Part shown: in pieces, positions 31,824 through 41,619 of the stretch
How positions within the stretch are numbered: position 1 is the first letter of the stretch
How the letters are laid out: every line of letters starts with the position of its first letter
Source: Clostridiaceae bacterium
GTDB taxonomy: Bacteria; Bacillota; Clostridia; DSM-8532
Assembly: GCA_012728015.1 (NCBI GenBank)
Contig: JAAYFY010000009.1
Coordinates: forward strand, 1 to 64,000
DNA length: 64,000 nt
Reading direction: 5' to 3'
Program-made: the position numbers and the translations under genes
The notes under the pieces: model-generated
The model's input: only the letters and a program-made list of their open reading frames with translations
The model's database searches: none
Told to the model about the DNA's origin: nothing

Positions 31824-33353
31824 TTAGAATGAAAGCATCCTGTCAGAGTAATCCTTTACCAGCTCATCACCCATATACTGGATCAGGCTGTAAAACAGCC
31901 TTGCGGCCTGTTCATTGGTAATAAAGCCCGAAGGGTTGAAAAAGCCTCTCTCGTCACCCTGGAAGATGCCCAGACTATAGGCTACAGACGCCGCATTCCT
32001 GGCGTAGGTCGGTATGCTGTCATTATCCACATAAGGGGTTACGGCATAGGGCCAGGGAGCAAGGTTCTCCAGCCCCAGGGCGCTTACAATCATTTTGATG
32101 GCCTCTGCGTAGGTGATATTCTGATCAGGGTTGAAGTAGGAATAGCCTGTCCCGACTGTGATCTTCCTGTCGTATGCCTTTTTGATCAAAGGATAATCAG
32201 GATCATCCACCGAAATATCCAGGAACGGCGATACTTCCACGGTCTTGTTCCTGTTTCTGGCGGTGTTCAGCGTGGATGTGCGTACATTGGGATCCTCGGG
32301 TATATCCCTTACCGCCTGCATGAGCATTGTGACAAACTCACGGCGGTTAACGTATTTGTTGATATTGTAATCCTCTCCCGTTCCCGGAATGACCTCAAGG
32401 CCAAAAAGAATACTGACAGGTTCCTGAGCCCAATGTCCGCTCAACTGCTTGATATTGGGTACCATGAGGCGCTCCAGGACCGGAGGCGTGGAGATGCTTG
32501 TTCTGCCGTTATAGTCTTTGAGAACAGGGGTGGGCATGTTATTGCTGTCCATTTCGGGCAGCCTGGCGACATAATCCAGAACCGACTCCTCCCAGGTTCT
32601 CCTCACATAGCCGCCGTCAAAGCTGATCTGCCAGGGCTCATTTTCGGAATACTTAATCTGCTGGCGGGTTGTGGTGGAAACGGTAACCTCAGCCGAACCG
32701 CCCCACTGATAGGGGGTGCCCTCGCCCATCATGCGGGCTTCCAGGATGTACCGTACCTTTTGTGTCTGGGTAGAACTCCAGTACTGATCATAGGCGTAAA
32801 GCTTCCCCGATACCGTTACGGTAATGGTGTTATCCCTGTTGCCGTTTACCGCGTATGTTTTCCTGCCCGCATATTCTCCGGCATAGAAATTAAGGGCCGG
32901 CTTTGGATCGGTTATAAGCGACCTTGAAAAATTATAATCCACCAGGTTATACCTCTCGCCCCCAATAGTGATAACCTCTGTGGGCAGCCGGGTAAGGCGC
33001 GTGGATTCTGTGATCTGGCCGTTAGCCTTGGTTTCTGATGTGGTTTCGCAAATGATTACCCTTCTCAGGGTTGCCCCCTCTTCGGGGTTTTCCAGCCTGT
33101 AGGTGTATGTGGCTGTCTCAATGTTATTCCTTACCCGCTTGTCAATGGTCAGAGTGCCTGTAAGATAGATGGGTTTTCCTGTAAGGAAGCACATTTCAGT
33201 ATAGTAGTATTCATTATCTTCGCTCACATTTACGGCCGATATGCCGCCTTCATAACCAAGTGTCCCTTCAACAGCCAGAGCTTCCATGGGCATCAGGAGA
33301 ATAACCGCTGCCACCGCTATAAAACCTATCCATTTCATCAGTCCTGTTTTCAT
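31824..33353 (-). CDS. S-layer-homology-domain cell-surface protein
   Basis: A 509-residue secreted protein. ATG 33353 has GGAGG seven bases upstream; an ATG at 33368 overlaps that site and is rejected. The signal peptide (about 6-28) ends in ALAVEG. The middle (about 30-300) is beta-rich with many Y, T and N residues. Three SLH repeats end the protein (about 305-355, 375-435, 440-495), with LSGHWAQEPV, VNRREFVTMLMQ, YFNPDQNITYAEAIKMIVSA and FITNEQAARLF. SLH modules bind pyruvylated secondary wall polymers. It lies 18 bases after the secreted repeat protein upstream and is probably in the same operon. Confidence 0.92.
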   Translation of the reverse strand: MKTGLMKWIGFIAVAAVILLMPMEALAVEGTLGYEGGISAVNVSEDNEYYYTEMCFLTGKPIYLTGTLTIDKRVRNNIETATYTYRLENPEEGATLRRVIICETTSETKANGQITESTRLTRLPTEVITIGGERYNLVDYNFSRSLITDPKPALNFYAGEYAGRKTYAVNGNRDNTITVTVSGKLYAYDQYWSSTQTQKVRYILEARMMGEGTPYQWGGSAEVTVSTTTRQQIKYSENEPWQISFDGGYVRRTWEESVLDYVARLPEMDSNNMPTPVLKDYNGRTSISTPPVLERLMVPNIKQLSGHWAQEPVSILFGLEVIPGTGEDYNINKYVNRREFVTMLMQAVRDIPEDPNVRTSTLNTARNRNKTVEVSPFLDISVDDPDYPLIKKAYDRKITVGTGYSYFNPDQNITYAEAIKMIVSALGLENLAPWPYAVTPYVDNDSIPTYARNAASVAYSLGIFQGDERGFFNPSGFITNEQAARLFYSLIQYMGDELVKDYSDRMLSF

Positions 33354-33371
33354 TCCGCTTCCCTCCATTGA

Positions 33372-34976
33372 TTACTCCACGATGATTATGATGCCGTCAT
33401 GGCTTGCGCTGTTGCATACCATGCGAAGATTATCGCCCGGACGAACAGACGATATATCGGTTATACGACCGTTTTTGATCACGATGGCTCCTGCCGGTAC
33501 ATTGACCTCCCTGTTGGGCCCGGATTCCCATATATAGGTTTCATGGTCGTATTCCATGACCTCTCCGAGCCTGAACCCGGTTTGGGTAAGGTTCATCACC
33601 CTGCCCCTTACGGGAACATCGGCGTAGGGCGCGGTGCTTACCAGCAGGGTCTTTCCGCCCTCTTCAACAATATAGACTGTTTGGTTGATAAAGCTGTCGT
33701 CGAAGTTCAACATGTTTCCTGTTCCGTCATTCGTTAATAACCTGGTTACAGAAGGATCTATGCCAAAGGTCTTTGGAGTATTGCTGAAGGACCAGCTGTA
33801 GCCTAAAAGCTCAGCAAAGGACTCGACAGTAAAGGATTTCAGGGAATCCACAAGATTTATCCTGCCCCTGTAAATGGTCAGGCTTTCTTTTCCGGCGCGT
33901 GTGTTGCTCACAACCACCTGGCCGACGAAAACACCGGAGCCGACAGGCCTTTCGGCAGACAACTGCACAGGGTCCATTGGATCCAGCGAGCTAATATCAA
34001 CAAGTCTGCCGTCCTTGACCGCTATGGTGCCCGAATCGAATCCCACCACATGGGAAGAGTTCTTAAACTCCAGCATCCTGAGGGTATTGGAAAGGGTAAG
34101 TATGTTATCTGTGAAAACAATTTCATATTGAGGCTGGAACCTTATAGCAGCCATCACGATGCTGTCGGAGCCGTCGGCCTCCTGCTGCACGGCAATATAG
34201 GCCTTGCCGGAAATGCGGCCGGTTGGCCTGTCCCTGTATTCACGGCTGTAAGTAAAGGTTCTGATACCCATTACCGGGGAGTATTCCCATCTGCCGTTTA
34301 CAAACTCCTCTATTCCCGACAAAACCAGTGTATTATTAAAATCATCATAGAACTCGACATTACCACGGAAGATTGCCGAAATGGTTTTGGGCTCCTTCAC
34401 CAGGTCAATCCCGGCTACATGCATGCTGGCGCCATTGGTCTGCACCAGCATCCTGATCTGGTCGCCTTCTTTAATATCGCTGCGCGGTACCGGCCGGTTG
34501 TTGCGGTAAACCGGCACATCGGCGGGAACAGGGATGCTCCGGTAGGTACCGTCGTCCAGCCTCAGCACCAGGTTGGCCGGGCTCGTCAGGTATACCTTGC
34601 CGTACAAAGGCTTGTAATAGCTTCTGACGCTCAGCCTGGCAACATATCGGTCCTCATCCAGCATGATAAAGGCAAAATCACCGGGCTGTACCGCTTCAAG
34701 CGTTGACGGCAGCCCGTCCCTCGTTATGGCAATACTGTAGGCAAAACTGAAAGTTCTGTTCCTTGACAGGCTGTCCTGGGTATCGGGTGATATGCCAGAA
34801 CCGTCGGTATTGTAAAGCGTGATATATCCCAGCGACGGGTTGATATCCCTTACCACTCCGTAGACATAACCAGCCTCTTCGGTTTCACCTGACGCAAATG
34901 AATCAGTGGCAGCATGGCAGGTTAAGATCAGGCAGAACAGTATAATGAAGACGGCTGATGCTTTTGTGAAACGCAA
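33372..34976 (-). CDS. Secreted protein with repeated beta domains, unknown function
   Basis: A 534-residue protein. TTG 34976 is preferred because GGAGG lies eight bases upstream; ATG 34991 overlaps that site. The signal peptide (about 8-27) ends near HAATDSFA. The rest is five or so beta-rich modules of 60-100 residues, each opening with a phrase like YGVVRDINPSLGYITLYN, YGKVYLTSPANLVLRL, FRGNVEFYDDFNNTLVL, YRGRINLVDSLKSFTVE or VRGRVMNLTQTGFRL. They look like small beta-barrels. No catalytic motif or wall anchor is seen. It precedes the SLH protein, which may hold it at the surface (inference). Confidence 0.75.
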   Translation of the reverse strand: MRFTKASAVFIILFCLILTCHAATDSFASGETEEAGYVYGVVRDINPSLGYITLYNTDGSGISPDTQDSLSRNRTFSFAYSIAITRDGLPSTLEAVQPGDFAFIMLDEDRYVARLSVRSYYKPLYGKVYLTSPANLVLRLDDGTYRSIPVPADVPVYRNNRPVPRSDIKEGDQIRMLVQTNGASMHVAGIDLVKEPKTISAIFRGNVEFYDDFNNTLVLSGIEEFVNGRWEYSPVMGIRTFTYSREYRDRPTGRISGKAYIAVQQEADGSDSIVMAAIRFQPQYEIVFTDNILTLSNTLRMLEFKNSSHVVGFDSGTIAVKDGRLVDISSLDPMDPVQLSAERPVGSGVFVGQVVVSNTRAGKESLTIYRGRINLVDSLKSFTVESFAELLGYSWSFSNTPKTFGIDPSVTRLLTNDGTGNMLNFDDSFINQTVYIVEEGGKTLLVSTAPYADVPVRGRVMNLTQTGFRLGEVMEYDHETYIWESGPNREVNVPAGAIVIKNGRITDISSVRPGDNLRMVCNSASHDGIIIIVE

Positions 34977-35051
34977 TTTGGATGCCTCCATTCCGATACT
35001 TCACTCTTTTAAAATATCGGCATATAAAGGCACTATATAAAGCCGCGGGGA

Positions 35052-35981
35052 TTACCTTTCTGTTACATTATCAGACGGGTTTTCAGCAACGGTCTTCCTG
35101 AGGTCCCTGAACCGGACCACTGTAATGATCATCCCTATAAAGATCAGGAGGCATCCCATACCTGTATTGAGGGTGAAGCTTTCTGTAACTCCCCCGGGGC
35201 CAGGTATTGTCATCGCGAAAACCGCTCCGAATACGGGTTCGAATGTGAGAATAAGTGCTGTACGAGTAGGAGTGGTATATTGCTGGGCGATGGTCTGAAC
35301 CCCGAAGGCGAATGCGGTACCCATCGCGCCGGTATACAAAGCGGTCAGGATAACCCTGGCATTAATGACAACAGGCACAGGTTCAACCGAAAACCCATAA
35401 CCCGCGCAGAGGATTCCATACATTACGGCGGCTGAGATTATCTGTACAACAGCCAGCTGCCTGGCATCGGATTCCTGCGTGAACTTGTCGATAAAGATGA
35501 TCTGGAACGCGAAGCATACGGCACACAATAGGGTCAGCGTATCACCGATGTTCCAGATCCCGGAGAAACCCCCGCTCAGGAAAAACAGCCCGGCCGCGGC
35601 AAGCATAACCCCAATCACGGCCCTGAAAGGAGGTTTCTTTTTAAGGTATAGCGCGGAAATAACAGGAACCATCACCACATTCAGCCCGGTGATAAAGGCG
35701 GAATTGGATGCGCTGGTGAAGTTCAGGCCTATAAACTGAAGGGACATTCCCGCGAAAAGGGTAAAACCGATTATAGTTCCCTGGATAAGGGTTTTGCGGT
35801 TTATTTTTCCCATTTGCCTGATAAAAATCATAGCCAGGAGGATCCCGGCTATGGAAAATCTGAGAAACAGGTACGCATAATAAGGTATGTTCCCAGTGAT
35901 ATTCTTCATCAGTATGAATGATGACCCCCAGACTACAGTAATACTGAGTATGGCAAGGTCGGCCTTGATCTGTCGTGTCAT
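35052..35981 (-). CDS. EamA/DMT-family transporter
   Basis: A 309-residue membrane protein with ten hydrophobic helices in two EamA repeats. Repeat one starts ADLAILSITVVWGSSFILMK and has FTSASNSAFITGLNVVMVP. Repeat two has YTGAMGTAFAFGVQTIAQQYTTPTRTALILTFEPVFGAVFA. Relatives export amino acids or other small metabolites; the substrate here is unknown. AAGGATGTAGG precedes the ATG. It appears to be monocistronic. Confidence 0.92.
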   Translation of the reverse strand: MTRQIKADLAILSITVVWGSSFILMKNITGNIPYYAYLFLRFSIAGILLAMIFIRQMGKINRKTLIQGTIIGFTLFAGMSLQFIGLNFTSASNSAFITGLNVVMVPVISALYLKKKPPFRAVIGVMLAAAGLFFLSGGFSGIWNIGDTLTLLCAVCFAFQIIFIDKFTQESDARQLAVVQIISAAVMYGILCAGYGFSVEPVPVVINARVILTALYTGAMGTAFAFGVQTIAQQYTTPTRTALILTFEPVFGAVFAMTIPGPGGVTESFTLNTGMGCLLIFIGMIITVVRFRDLRKTVAENPSDNVTER

Positions 35982-36056
35982 ATTAAGCCTACATCCTTAT
36001 GCGTTCAATTGCCGGGTGCTGTATACAAGTCAGTAATCCGCGCTGTTCCCTTGATG

Positions 36057-36896
36057 TCATCCCGAACCTACAATAGATGCCATCAGTTTGCTGAACCAAC
36101 CCATAACAATGGAATCCGAGAAGGGTTCCGGCAATTTTATAATATTCAATGATCCTATAAAGGGAATTACTACGGCAAAAACCAGGTAGGTCACAATCAT
36201 TCCGGCGGCCAGCCCCAACGCCATGCCGCCGGTCCTGTTGGCTGTGTTCATGATGCCGCTGTAATTCAGGACCGATGTAAGAACCTTTCCGATCAATACA
36301 ACCAGCAGTTTAACAACAATAAAAATGGCAACAATGGCCAAAACCTTTACGATGGTGAAGGCAAGCATATCATTTATAGAAACAATGTTGTCCTGGTATG
36401 CCGTCCCGGTATCGGCCGCTGAATTGGTAATAGCCACGAGCTGCTTGAGGAAGGGGCTTTCGGATATGGCTTCATTGATCTGCGGATTGCTCTCAATAAA
36501 CTCCAGGGAGGATTGCGCTTCCCCAAAGCTTATGGCGGGCAGCTGGGAAATAGCCGGAAGCGCTTTCTCTATCCTTTTTCCGATCGCTTCCCCGATACCT
36601 GTCTTCTCCATGGCAAGGAACGCCAGCCTGGAAGAAAACACATAGGCGCAGATAATTCCAAGCAAATAGCCTGCCAGGCTGAAAATCGTGTTTACAAGAC
36701 CGCGGATATAGCCCTTCAATCCGAATAGGGCGATTATAGTAACGATGGCGTAATCAACCCAATTGAAATCAAATCCAAACAACAGGTCAGCGACAATGAA
36801 AAGACCTACTGCCAAAAAGAGAATGACAGCAGGAAGCTTACTTGCTGACTGAGCTGCCGGTCTTGGTCTTCTATAGCCATATCCCAATGACAACAC
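36057..36896 (-). CDS. CvpA-family membrane protein
   Basis: A 279-residue protein with a basic N-terminal tail (YRRPRP), a first helix at about 24-40, then the CvpA core: NWVDYAIVTIIALFGLKGYIRGLVNTIFSLAGYLLG, and after a soluble loop of about 80 residues two more pairs of helices ending with GGMALGLAAG. Family members are linked to colicin V production and envelope integrity. The frame starts at GTG 36896, but a TTG at 36887 is better placed after AGGGGGTG. A 30-codon membrane peptide gene lies 45 bases upstream. Confidence 0.88.
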   Translation of the reverse strand: MLSLGYGYRRPRPAAQSASKLPAVILFLAVGLFIVADLLFGFDFNWVDYAIVTIIALFGLKGYIRGLVNTIFSLAGYLLGIICAYVFSSRLAFLAMEKTGIGEAIGKRIEKALPAISQLPAISFGEAQSSLEFIESNPQINEAISESPFLKQLVAITNSAADTGTAYQDNIVSINDMLAFTIVKVLAIVAIFIVVKLLVVLIGKVLTSVLNYSGIMNTANRTGGMALGLAAGMIVTYLVFAVVIPFIGSLNIIKLPEPFSDSIVMGWFSKLMASIVGSG

Positions 36897-36941
36897 CCCC
36901 TGGTTTTAAACAGCCTGGTAAAAGCTATAGGCGGGCAATAA

Positions 36942-37034
36942 TTACTTAAGGAAAGTAGTAATGTTAATGCTAACCAGCAGCAATATCGACATAATCAAAA
37001 CGCCTATAAGCACAGATTTCCTTTTAAAAACCAT
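36942..37034 (-). CDS. 30-residue single-helix membrane peptide
   Basis: ATG 37034 is preceded by GGAGG eight bases upstream. The peptide has a basic start MVFKRKS, a hydrophobic helix (residues 8-24, VLIGVLIMSILLLVSIN) and a short tail ITTFLK, then TAA. Positive residues first suggest an inside N-terminus. It lies 45 bases before cvpA on the same strand and may be co-transcribed. I know no family for it; the strong start signals are the main evidence that it is real. Confidence 0.55.
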   Translation of the reverse strand: MVFKRKSVLIGVLIMSILLLVSINITTFLK

Positions 37035-37184
37035 CCTTAAACCCTCCTGTTGCCAAGGCATCTGAGATTCTCGACCCATTATATCATTTTGCATTTATTC
37101 TGTAAAATAAATTTAAGATTTGTGAAATATAAAGTCTGTTAGAATAGTGCTATTGGCTATCGGCTTATGGAGGTTAATTGACAG

Positions 37185-38933
37185 ATGCCTTTTGACGGTA
37201 TATTGACTCATTTTATGGCGGAAGAACTGAATAACAGGCTGTCTGGCGGAAGGATCGGCAAGATCCAGCAGATTAAGCGGGACACCATTATCCTCCATAT
37301 CCGGGCCAGCGGGGAGAACTACAGGCTGCTTATATCCAGTAATGCTTCCTCACCCCGTATACATCTGACCTGGAAGCAGTATGAGAGCCCGAATAATCCC
37401 CCTGTTTTCTGTATGGTCTTAAGGAAGCACCTGTCAGGGGCAAGAATCCTGGGATTTAAGACCGCTGGCTTTGAGCGTGTGATCATTATGGAAGCCGAGG
37501 CCATGGATGAGCTGGGGGACAGGTCCATAAAAAGGCTGGCAGTCGAGATCATGGGAAAGCACAGCAATATCATACTGCTGAACAAAGACAACCGGATTAT
37601 CGATGCCATAAGGCATGTGGACAGCCAGTTAAACCGGGTCAGGGAGCTTCTTCCCGCAAGGACTTATGTGGCTCCCCCTGCCCAGAATAAGCTTGATCCC
37701 TCCAGTGAAAACACATACCAGGCCATCCTGGACGGCTTTGGGGAATCGAACCGCAGGATTGAAAAATACTTGCTGGACAAGCTCCAGGGTTTCAGTCCGG
37801 TACTTTGCAGGGAATTATGCAGCCGCGCGCTGATAGATGAAAGAAAACCCGCCTCGGACCTCAACCCCGATGAGGCCGCCCGCCTTATCGACGCACTGCG
37901 CGGCATGATGCGCGCCCTGCTTGACCATGGCCCGACACCCGTTGTAATTAAGGACCACTCATCGGATAAGGCAATCGATTTTCATGTCACCGACCTGGTA
38001 CAATACCCCGCGAAAAAGCGCTATGAAACCATCAGCCAGGCCATCGACGACTATTATCATTCGCGCCTGGAAAAGGAGGCTCATTCGCAGAGGGCCCATG
38101 AACTAATGAAGACCGTCGGAAAACTTGTTGAAAAGTGTGAGAAGCGTTTGGCGGCCAATATCCAGGCATACGAGGATAATAAGGATTATGAGCGGTTACG
38201 TCTTTATGGTGAGCTCATTACCTCATCCATATATAACCTGAAAAAAGGCATGAGCAGTGCCCGCATACCGAATTATCACTCTGAAGACCAAGAGTTTGCG
38301 GAAATCCCCCTGGATCCAAAAAAAAGCCCCCAGGAAAACGCCCAATACTATTTCAAGTGTTACGGGAAAGCCCGTACAGCGTTTAACTATGCCGTGAGCC
38401 AGATTGAAAACCTGAAAATAGAGCTGTCATGGCTGGAGAGCGTCATGCTTGCCATCGAAAGGGCTGAAAACAGCAGCCAGCTTCATGATATTCGCCTTGA
38501 GCTTTATGAGCAGGGATACCTGAAATCCTATCCAAGGAAAGGCCGCAGGAGCACCCTGCCTGAGTCATCCCCCATCAGGATAGTTTCTTCCGATGGATTT
38601 GAGATCTTCATAGGCCGGAACAACAAGCAGAATGACAGGTTAACCTTGAAAAGCGCCAAGCATGAGGATATCTGGCTCCATGTAAAAAACTACCCCGGCT
38701 CTCATGTAATCATAAAAACCGATGGGCGCCAGGTTCCAAACAGCACCCTGGAGGAAGCGGCCGGGTACGCGGCCTGGTTCAGCAAAGCCCGCCCGGCTCC
38801 CAAGGTTGAGGTAGACTATACCCATATCCGCAATGTAAAAAAACCATCCGGAGCAAAGCCCGGAATGGTCATTTACGAGAATTACAGCACCATTATGGTA
38901 ACGCCGAAGGCTCCTGAAACAAGCGGCGGCTGA
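37185..38933 (+). CDS. rqcH: Rqc2/RqcH ribosome-quality-control factor (NFACT family)
   Basis: A 582-residue protein. In Bacillus RqcH binds stalled 50S subunits and adds C-terminal alanine tails that mark nascent chains for degradation; older annotations call it fibronectin-binding protein. NFACT-N occupies about 1-180 (MPFDGILTHFMAEELNNRL, HVDSQLNRVRELLPARTY). Helix-hairpin-helix and a long coiled coil follow (about 180-440). NFACT-R is at about 455-570 (IGRNNKQNDRLTLKSA, HEDIWLHVKNYPGSHVII, YTHIRNVKKPSGAKPGMV). GGAGG lies 11 bases before the ATG. Confidence 0.95.
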   Translation: MPFDGILTHFMAEELNNRLSGGRIGKIQQIKRDTIILHIRASGENYRLLISSNASSPRIHLTWKQYESPNNPPVFCMVLRKHLSGARILGFKTAGFERVIIMEAEAMDELGDRSIKRLAVEIMGKHSNIILLNKDNRIIDAIRHVDSQLNRVRELLPARTYVAPPAQNKLDPSSENTYQAILDGFGESNRRIEKYLLDKLQGFSPVLCRELCSRALIDERKPASDLNPDEAARLIDALRGMMRALLDHGPTPVVIKDHSSDKAIDFHVTDLVQYPAKKRYETISQAIDDYYHSRLEKEAHSQRAHELMKTVGKLVEKCEKRLAANIQAYEDNKDYERLRLYGELITSSIYNLKKGMSSARIPNYHSEDQEFAEIPLDPKKSPQENAQYYFKCYGKARTAFNYAVSQIENLKIELSWLESVMLAIERAENSSQLHDIRLELYEQGYLKSYPRKGRRSTLPESSPIRIVSSDGFEIFIGRNNKQNDRLTLKSAKHEDIWLHVKNYPGSHVIIKTDGRQVPNSTLEEAAGYAAWFSKARPAPKVEVDYTHIRNVKKPSGAKPGMVIYENYSTIMVTPKAPETSGG

Positions 38934-38972
38934 ATACGCCAGCCCCCCGCTAAATCATTCCGCCCCTGTCTT

Positions 38973-40271
38973 TTATCCGAAAAGCCTTTCGCAAACCTTT
39001 TCAAGATGGTAATAGACTTTCTCCCGGTCAATGGTCTTGAATTCCCCATCCTGGTACAGGATGCGGCCATCCACCATTGTCATGGACACATCAGAACCCT
39101 GGGCTGAATACACGAGGGTTGAGTAGAGGTTATGCAGCGGTTTCAAATGTGGTTTTCCCAGGTCCACCAGGATCATATCGGCCTTATTGCCTTCCCTGAT
39201 TGATCCCACATAAGGCATACCAAGCGCCTTTGCCCCGTTGGCCGTGGCCATCCTGAGCGCATCGGCGGCTGTGATTGTCTTTGGATCCCGTCTGCTGCCC
39301 TTATGAAGTATGGAAGCCAGATACATATCCTCCCACATGTTCAGGTTGTTGTTGCTGGATGCGCCGTCTGTCCCGATGCAAACGTTCAAACCCGCTGAAA
39401 GCGCCTCAGGAATCGGCGCGATTCCGCTGGCAAGCTTCAGATTGCTGGCGGGGCAATGGATGACCGAAACGTCTTTTTCCTTCAACCGTACCATATCTTC
39501 CCCGGTTATGCAGACACAGTGAGCTGCTATGGTATCAAGATCAAAAAGGCCGAGGTCATACAGATGGGCCGCAGGGGTTTTCCCATGGGTTTTAAGGCAT
39601 TCCTCATGCTCCCGCACTGTTTCATCAAGGTGGACATGGATGGGCACCCCCAGCCTTTCGGCCATTTCAGCGATGGCCCGGATATAGGCCGGGGAACAGG
39701 TGTAGATGGCGTGGGGCGCCATGGCCGCGGTAATCCTGCCCTCAGCCGCACCGTTCCACTTCTTTATGAAATCCACACTGTCCTTCATTGCCGGGTCCTG
39801 GGAGAAATCAGGTCCGGGATCATTGGAGGTCTGCCCCCTGGATAGCTGTGCCCTTATGCCGGAGCGCTCAACAGCCGAGGCAATACTGTCCATCCCGTCA
39901 TACATGTCGGCAAAGCAGGTTGTGCCGGTTGATACCATCTCCATAATCCCAAGCAGGGTGCCCCAGTATATGTCATCCCCGTTCATCCTGTCCTCCACAG
40001 GGAAAATATGCTCAAAGAGCCATGTCTGGAGATCCATATCATCGGCGTAGTTTCGTAGCAGTGTCATGGGAACATGGCAGTGGCCGTTGATAAGGCCGGG
40101 CATCAAAAGCTTTCCGCTTCCGTCGATTATATTGGCATTATCCGCGGCTTTGCCAGCGCCCGGACCGATCCTTGCAATGATCCCGCCTTCTACAACGACA
40201 TCGCTGTGTTCCAGTATTTCATTGCGGTCATTCATTGTTAGTATCGTTGCGTTCCGGATAATATGGTTCAT
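38973..40271 (-). CDS. mtaD: 5-methylthioadenosine/S-adenosylhomocysteine deaminase-type amidohydrolase
   Basis: Zinc amidohydrolase of 432 residues that deaminates nucleoside thioethers in methionine salvage or SAM recycling. Visible are the metal HxH in LINGHCHVPMTLLR, HVHLDETVRE, the histidine in TIAAHCVC and the catalytic aspartate in GTDGASSNNNLNMWEDM. GGAGG precedes the ATG. It follows cdaR by 37 bases and may be co-transcribed with the c-di-AMP genes. Related family members deaminate other ring compounds, so the substrate is by similarity. Confidence 0.9.
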   Translation of the reverse strand: MNHIIRNATILTMNDRNEILEHSDVVVEGGIIARIGPGAGKAADNANIIDGSGKLLMPGLINGHCHVPMTLLRNYADDMDLQTWLFEHIFPVEDRMNGDDIYWGTLLGIMEMVSTGTTCFADMYDGMDSIASAVERSGIRAQLSRGQTSNDPGPDFSQDPAMKDSVDFIKKWNGAAEGRITAAMAPHAIYTCSPAYIRAIAEMAERLGVPIHVHLDETVREHEECLKTHGKTPAAHLYDLGLFDLDTIAAHCVCITGEDMVRLKEKDVSVIHCPASNLKLASGIAPIPEALSAGLNVCIGTDGASSNNNLNMWEDMYLASILHKGSRRDPKTITAADALRMATANGAKALGMPYVGSIREGNKADMILVDLGKPHLKPLHNLYSTLVYSAQGSDVSMTMVDGRILYQDGEFKTIDREKVYYHLEKVCERLFG

Positions 40272-40308
40272 AACTATGCCTCCAGGAGTTTATCAGATCC
40301 AATCCCTG

Positions 40309-41619
40309 TCAATCGTCCTGTGTCGGAGCGGGTGTTGGGGTTGGGGTTGGTTCGGATGATGGTTCCGGCCCAGGTGTGGGCTTTGTTGCGGTTTCCTGGG
40401 AAACAGCGGTTATGGTAACCGTGATGCTGGGCCTTTCCCTGAGGGAGATTCCCGCGGGCAGGCTGACTGTAATCGGCACCTGATGATCGCCTTCTCCCAG
40501 GTCCTTTACGCTGATACTGCATTTGATGTCATTGGCCTTAAGCTCCTGCAGCAGCTCAGGGCGCGCCTCCACAGGGATATTGACGGCGCTCTGGGCGATT
40601 GAATACTGGAAGGCGCCCGAGTCATCGCTGTCATAGATGGAAATCATGTTTGTGGGAAAGCTTATTGTACGGGCAGCCAACGGCTCAATGCTTACCAGCG
40701 CCGTGACAGGAAGGTTTTTGTCTGCCAGGGTTGCTCCCTGGGGCACTTTCAGATTCAGCTCGGTCCTAAAGCTTTCAGATTTGCCTTCGATGTCGATGGC
40801 CTCAGCCTCTATTTTGGAAAGTGAATCCAGAAGATCCTTTGTGCCTATGACCATTACACTGGAGGTGTCCGGTATAATTCCCTTAAGATAATATCCTGTT
40901 TTGGGCTTGCCGCTGACTGAGGAAATAAGCGGAAGTTTGCGGGCCAGGTCAAAATTTACAATAGCGGGATATTTACCCGTGAACTGGGTCATGGGCTTCC
41001 CTTCAATGTCATAGACCGAAACCCTCACTACCAGTTCTTTTGTGACGCTTATATCATTCAGGCTGACCAACGCCACCACCTTATCCACCCTGGCGAGGAT
41101 GCTTTCTTTTTCCTCAATAAGGATGATCCCGGGATCCACTCTCTGGTTGAGTATCTGGTAACCTTCCGGCAGGCTTCCGGTGAATTCTATATTCACCGAA
41201 AACTGCTTGCCGACTATTTTTTCAAAATGGAGCCTGACAGATGACGGAATGGTGCCGACGATAATAACTTCCTTATCTCCGGTATATTCGGGAATTCCTA
41301 TATCAACGTGCTTTATTCCTGAGCCGTCCACTTCCGTGAGGTCAAGAAAAACATTGAAATCGGCGCTCGAAACACTTTCCAGTCTCTTCCTCCGTCCCCT
41401 GATCCGGACATCAACAGCAGCCGGGATGCTTGATCCGACTATCTGAAGGTTCTTGGCCTCCAAAACTTCCACATTGCTGGACAGAGGAACAGTAATTACC
41501 CTTTCTGTGAACGGATTATCCTGATCCAGCACAACAAACCAGATCAGGAGTGCTATGAACACAGAGAGGATTTTTACAACACCGTCCTTCTCGAATAGTC
41601 TATCTATCAGCTTGTTCAC
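40309..41619 (-). CDS. cdaR: YbbR-domain protein, CdaA regulator
   Basis: A 436-residue protein with one N-terminal membrane helix (about 14-30, ILSVFIALLIWFVVL) and four YbbR modules outside, each with phrases like VRIRGRRKRLESVSSADF, VDKVVALVSLNDIS and VIGTKDLLDSLSKIEA. It ends in a proline/threonine-rich tail. The start is GTG within the last 20 bases of cdaA, with AGGAAGGTG upstream. In Firmicutes CdaR modulates the diadenylate cyclase CdaA in the membrane. Confidence 0.93.
   Translation of the reverse strand: MNKLIDRLFEKDGVVKILSVFIALLIWFVVLDQDNPFTERVITVPLSSNVEVLEAKNLQIVGSSIPAAVDVRIRGRRKRLESVSSADFNVFLDLTEVDGSGIKHVDIGIPEYTGDKEVIIVGTIPSSVRLHFEKIVGKQFSVNIEFTGSLPEGYQILNQRVDPGIILIEEKESILARVDKVVALVSLNDISVTKELVVRVSVYDIEGKPMTQFTGKYPAIVNFDLARKLPLISSVSGKPKTGYYLKGIIPDTSSVMVIGTKDLLDSLSKIEAEAIDIEGKSESFRTELNLKVPQGATLADKNLPVTALVSIEPLAARTISFPTNMISIYDSDDSGAFQYSIAQSAVNIPVEARPELLQELKANDIKCSISVKDLGEGDHQVPITVSLPAGISLRERPSITVTITAVSQETATKPTPGPEPSSEPTPTPTPAPTQDD

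Noticed and set aside
33354-33368. ATG at 33368 as start of the SLH protein
   Set aside because: This ATG overlaps the GGAGG that serves the ATG at 33353, and it has no ribosome binding site of its own. The same holds for ATG 34991 in the neighbouring gene.
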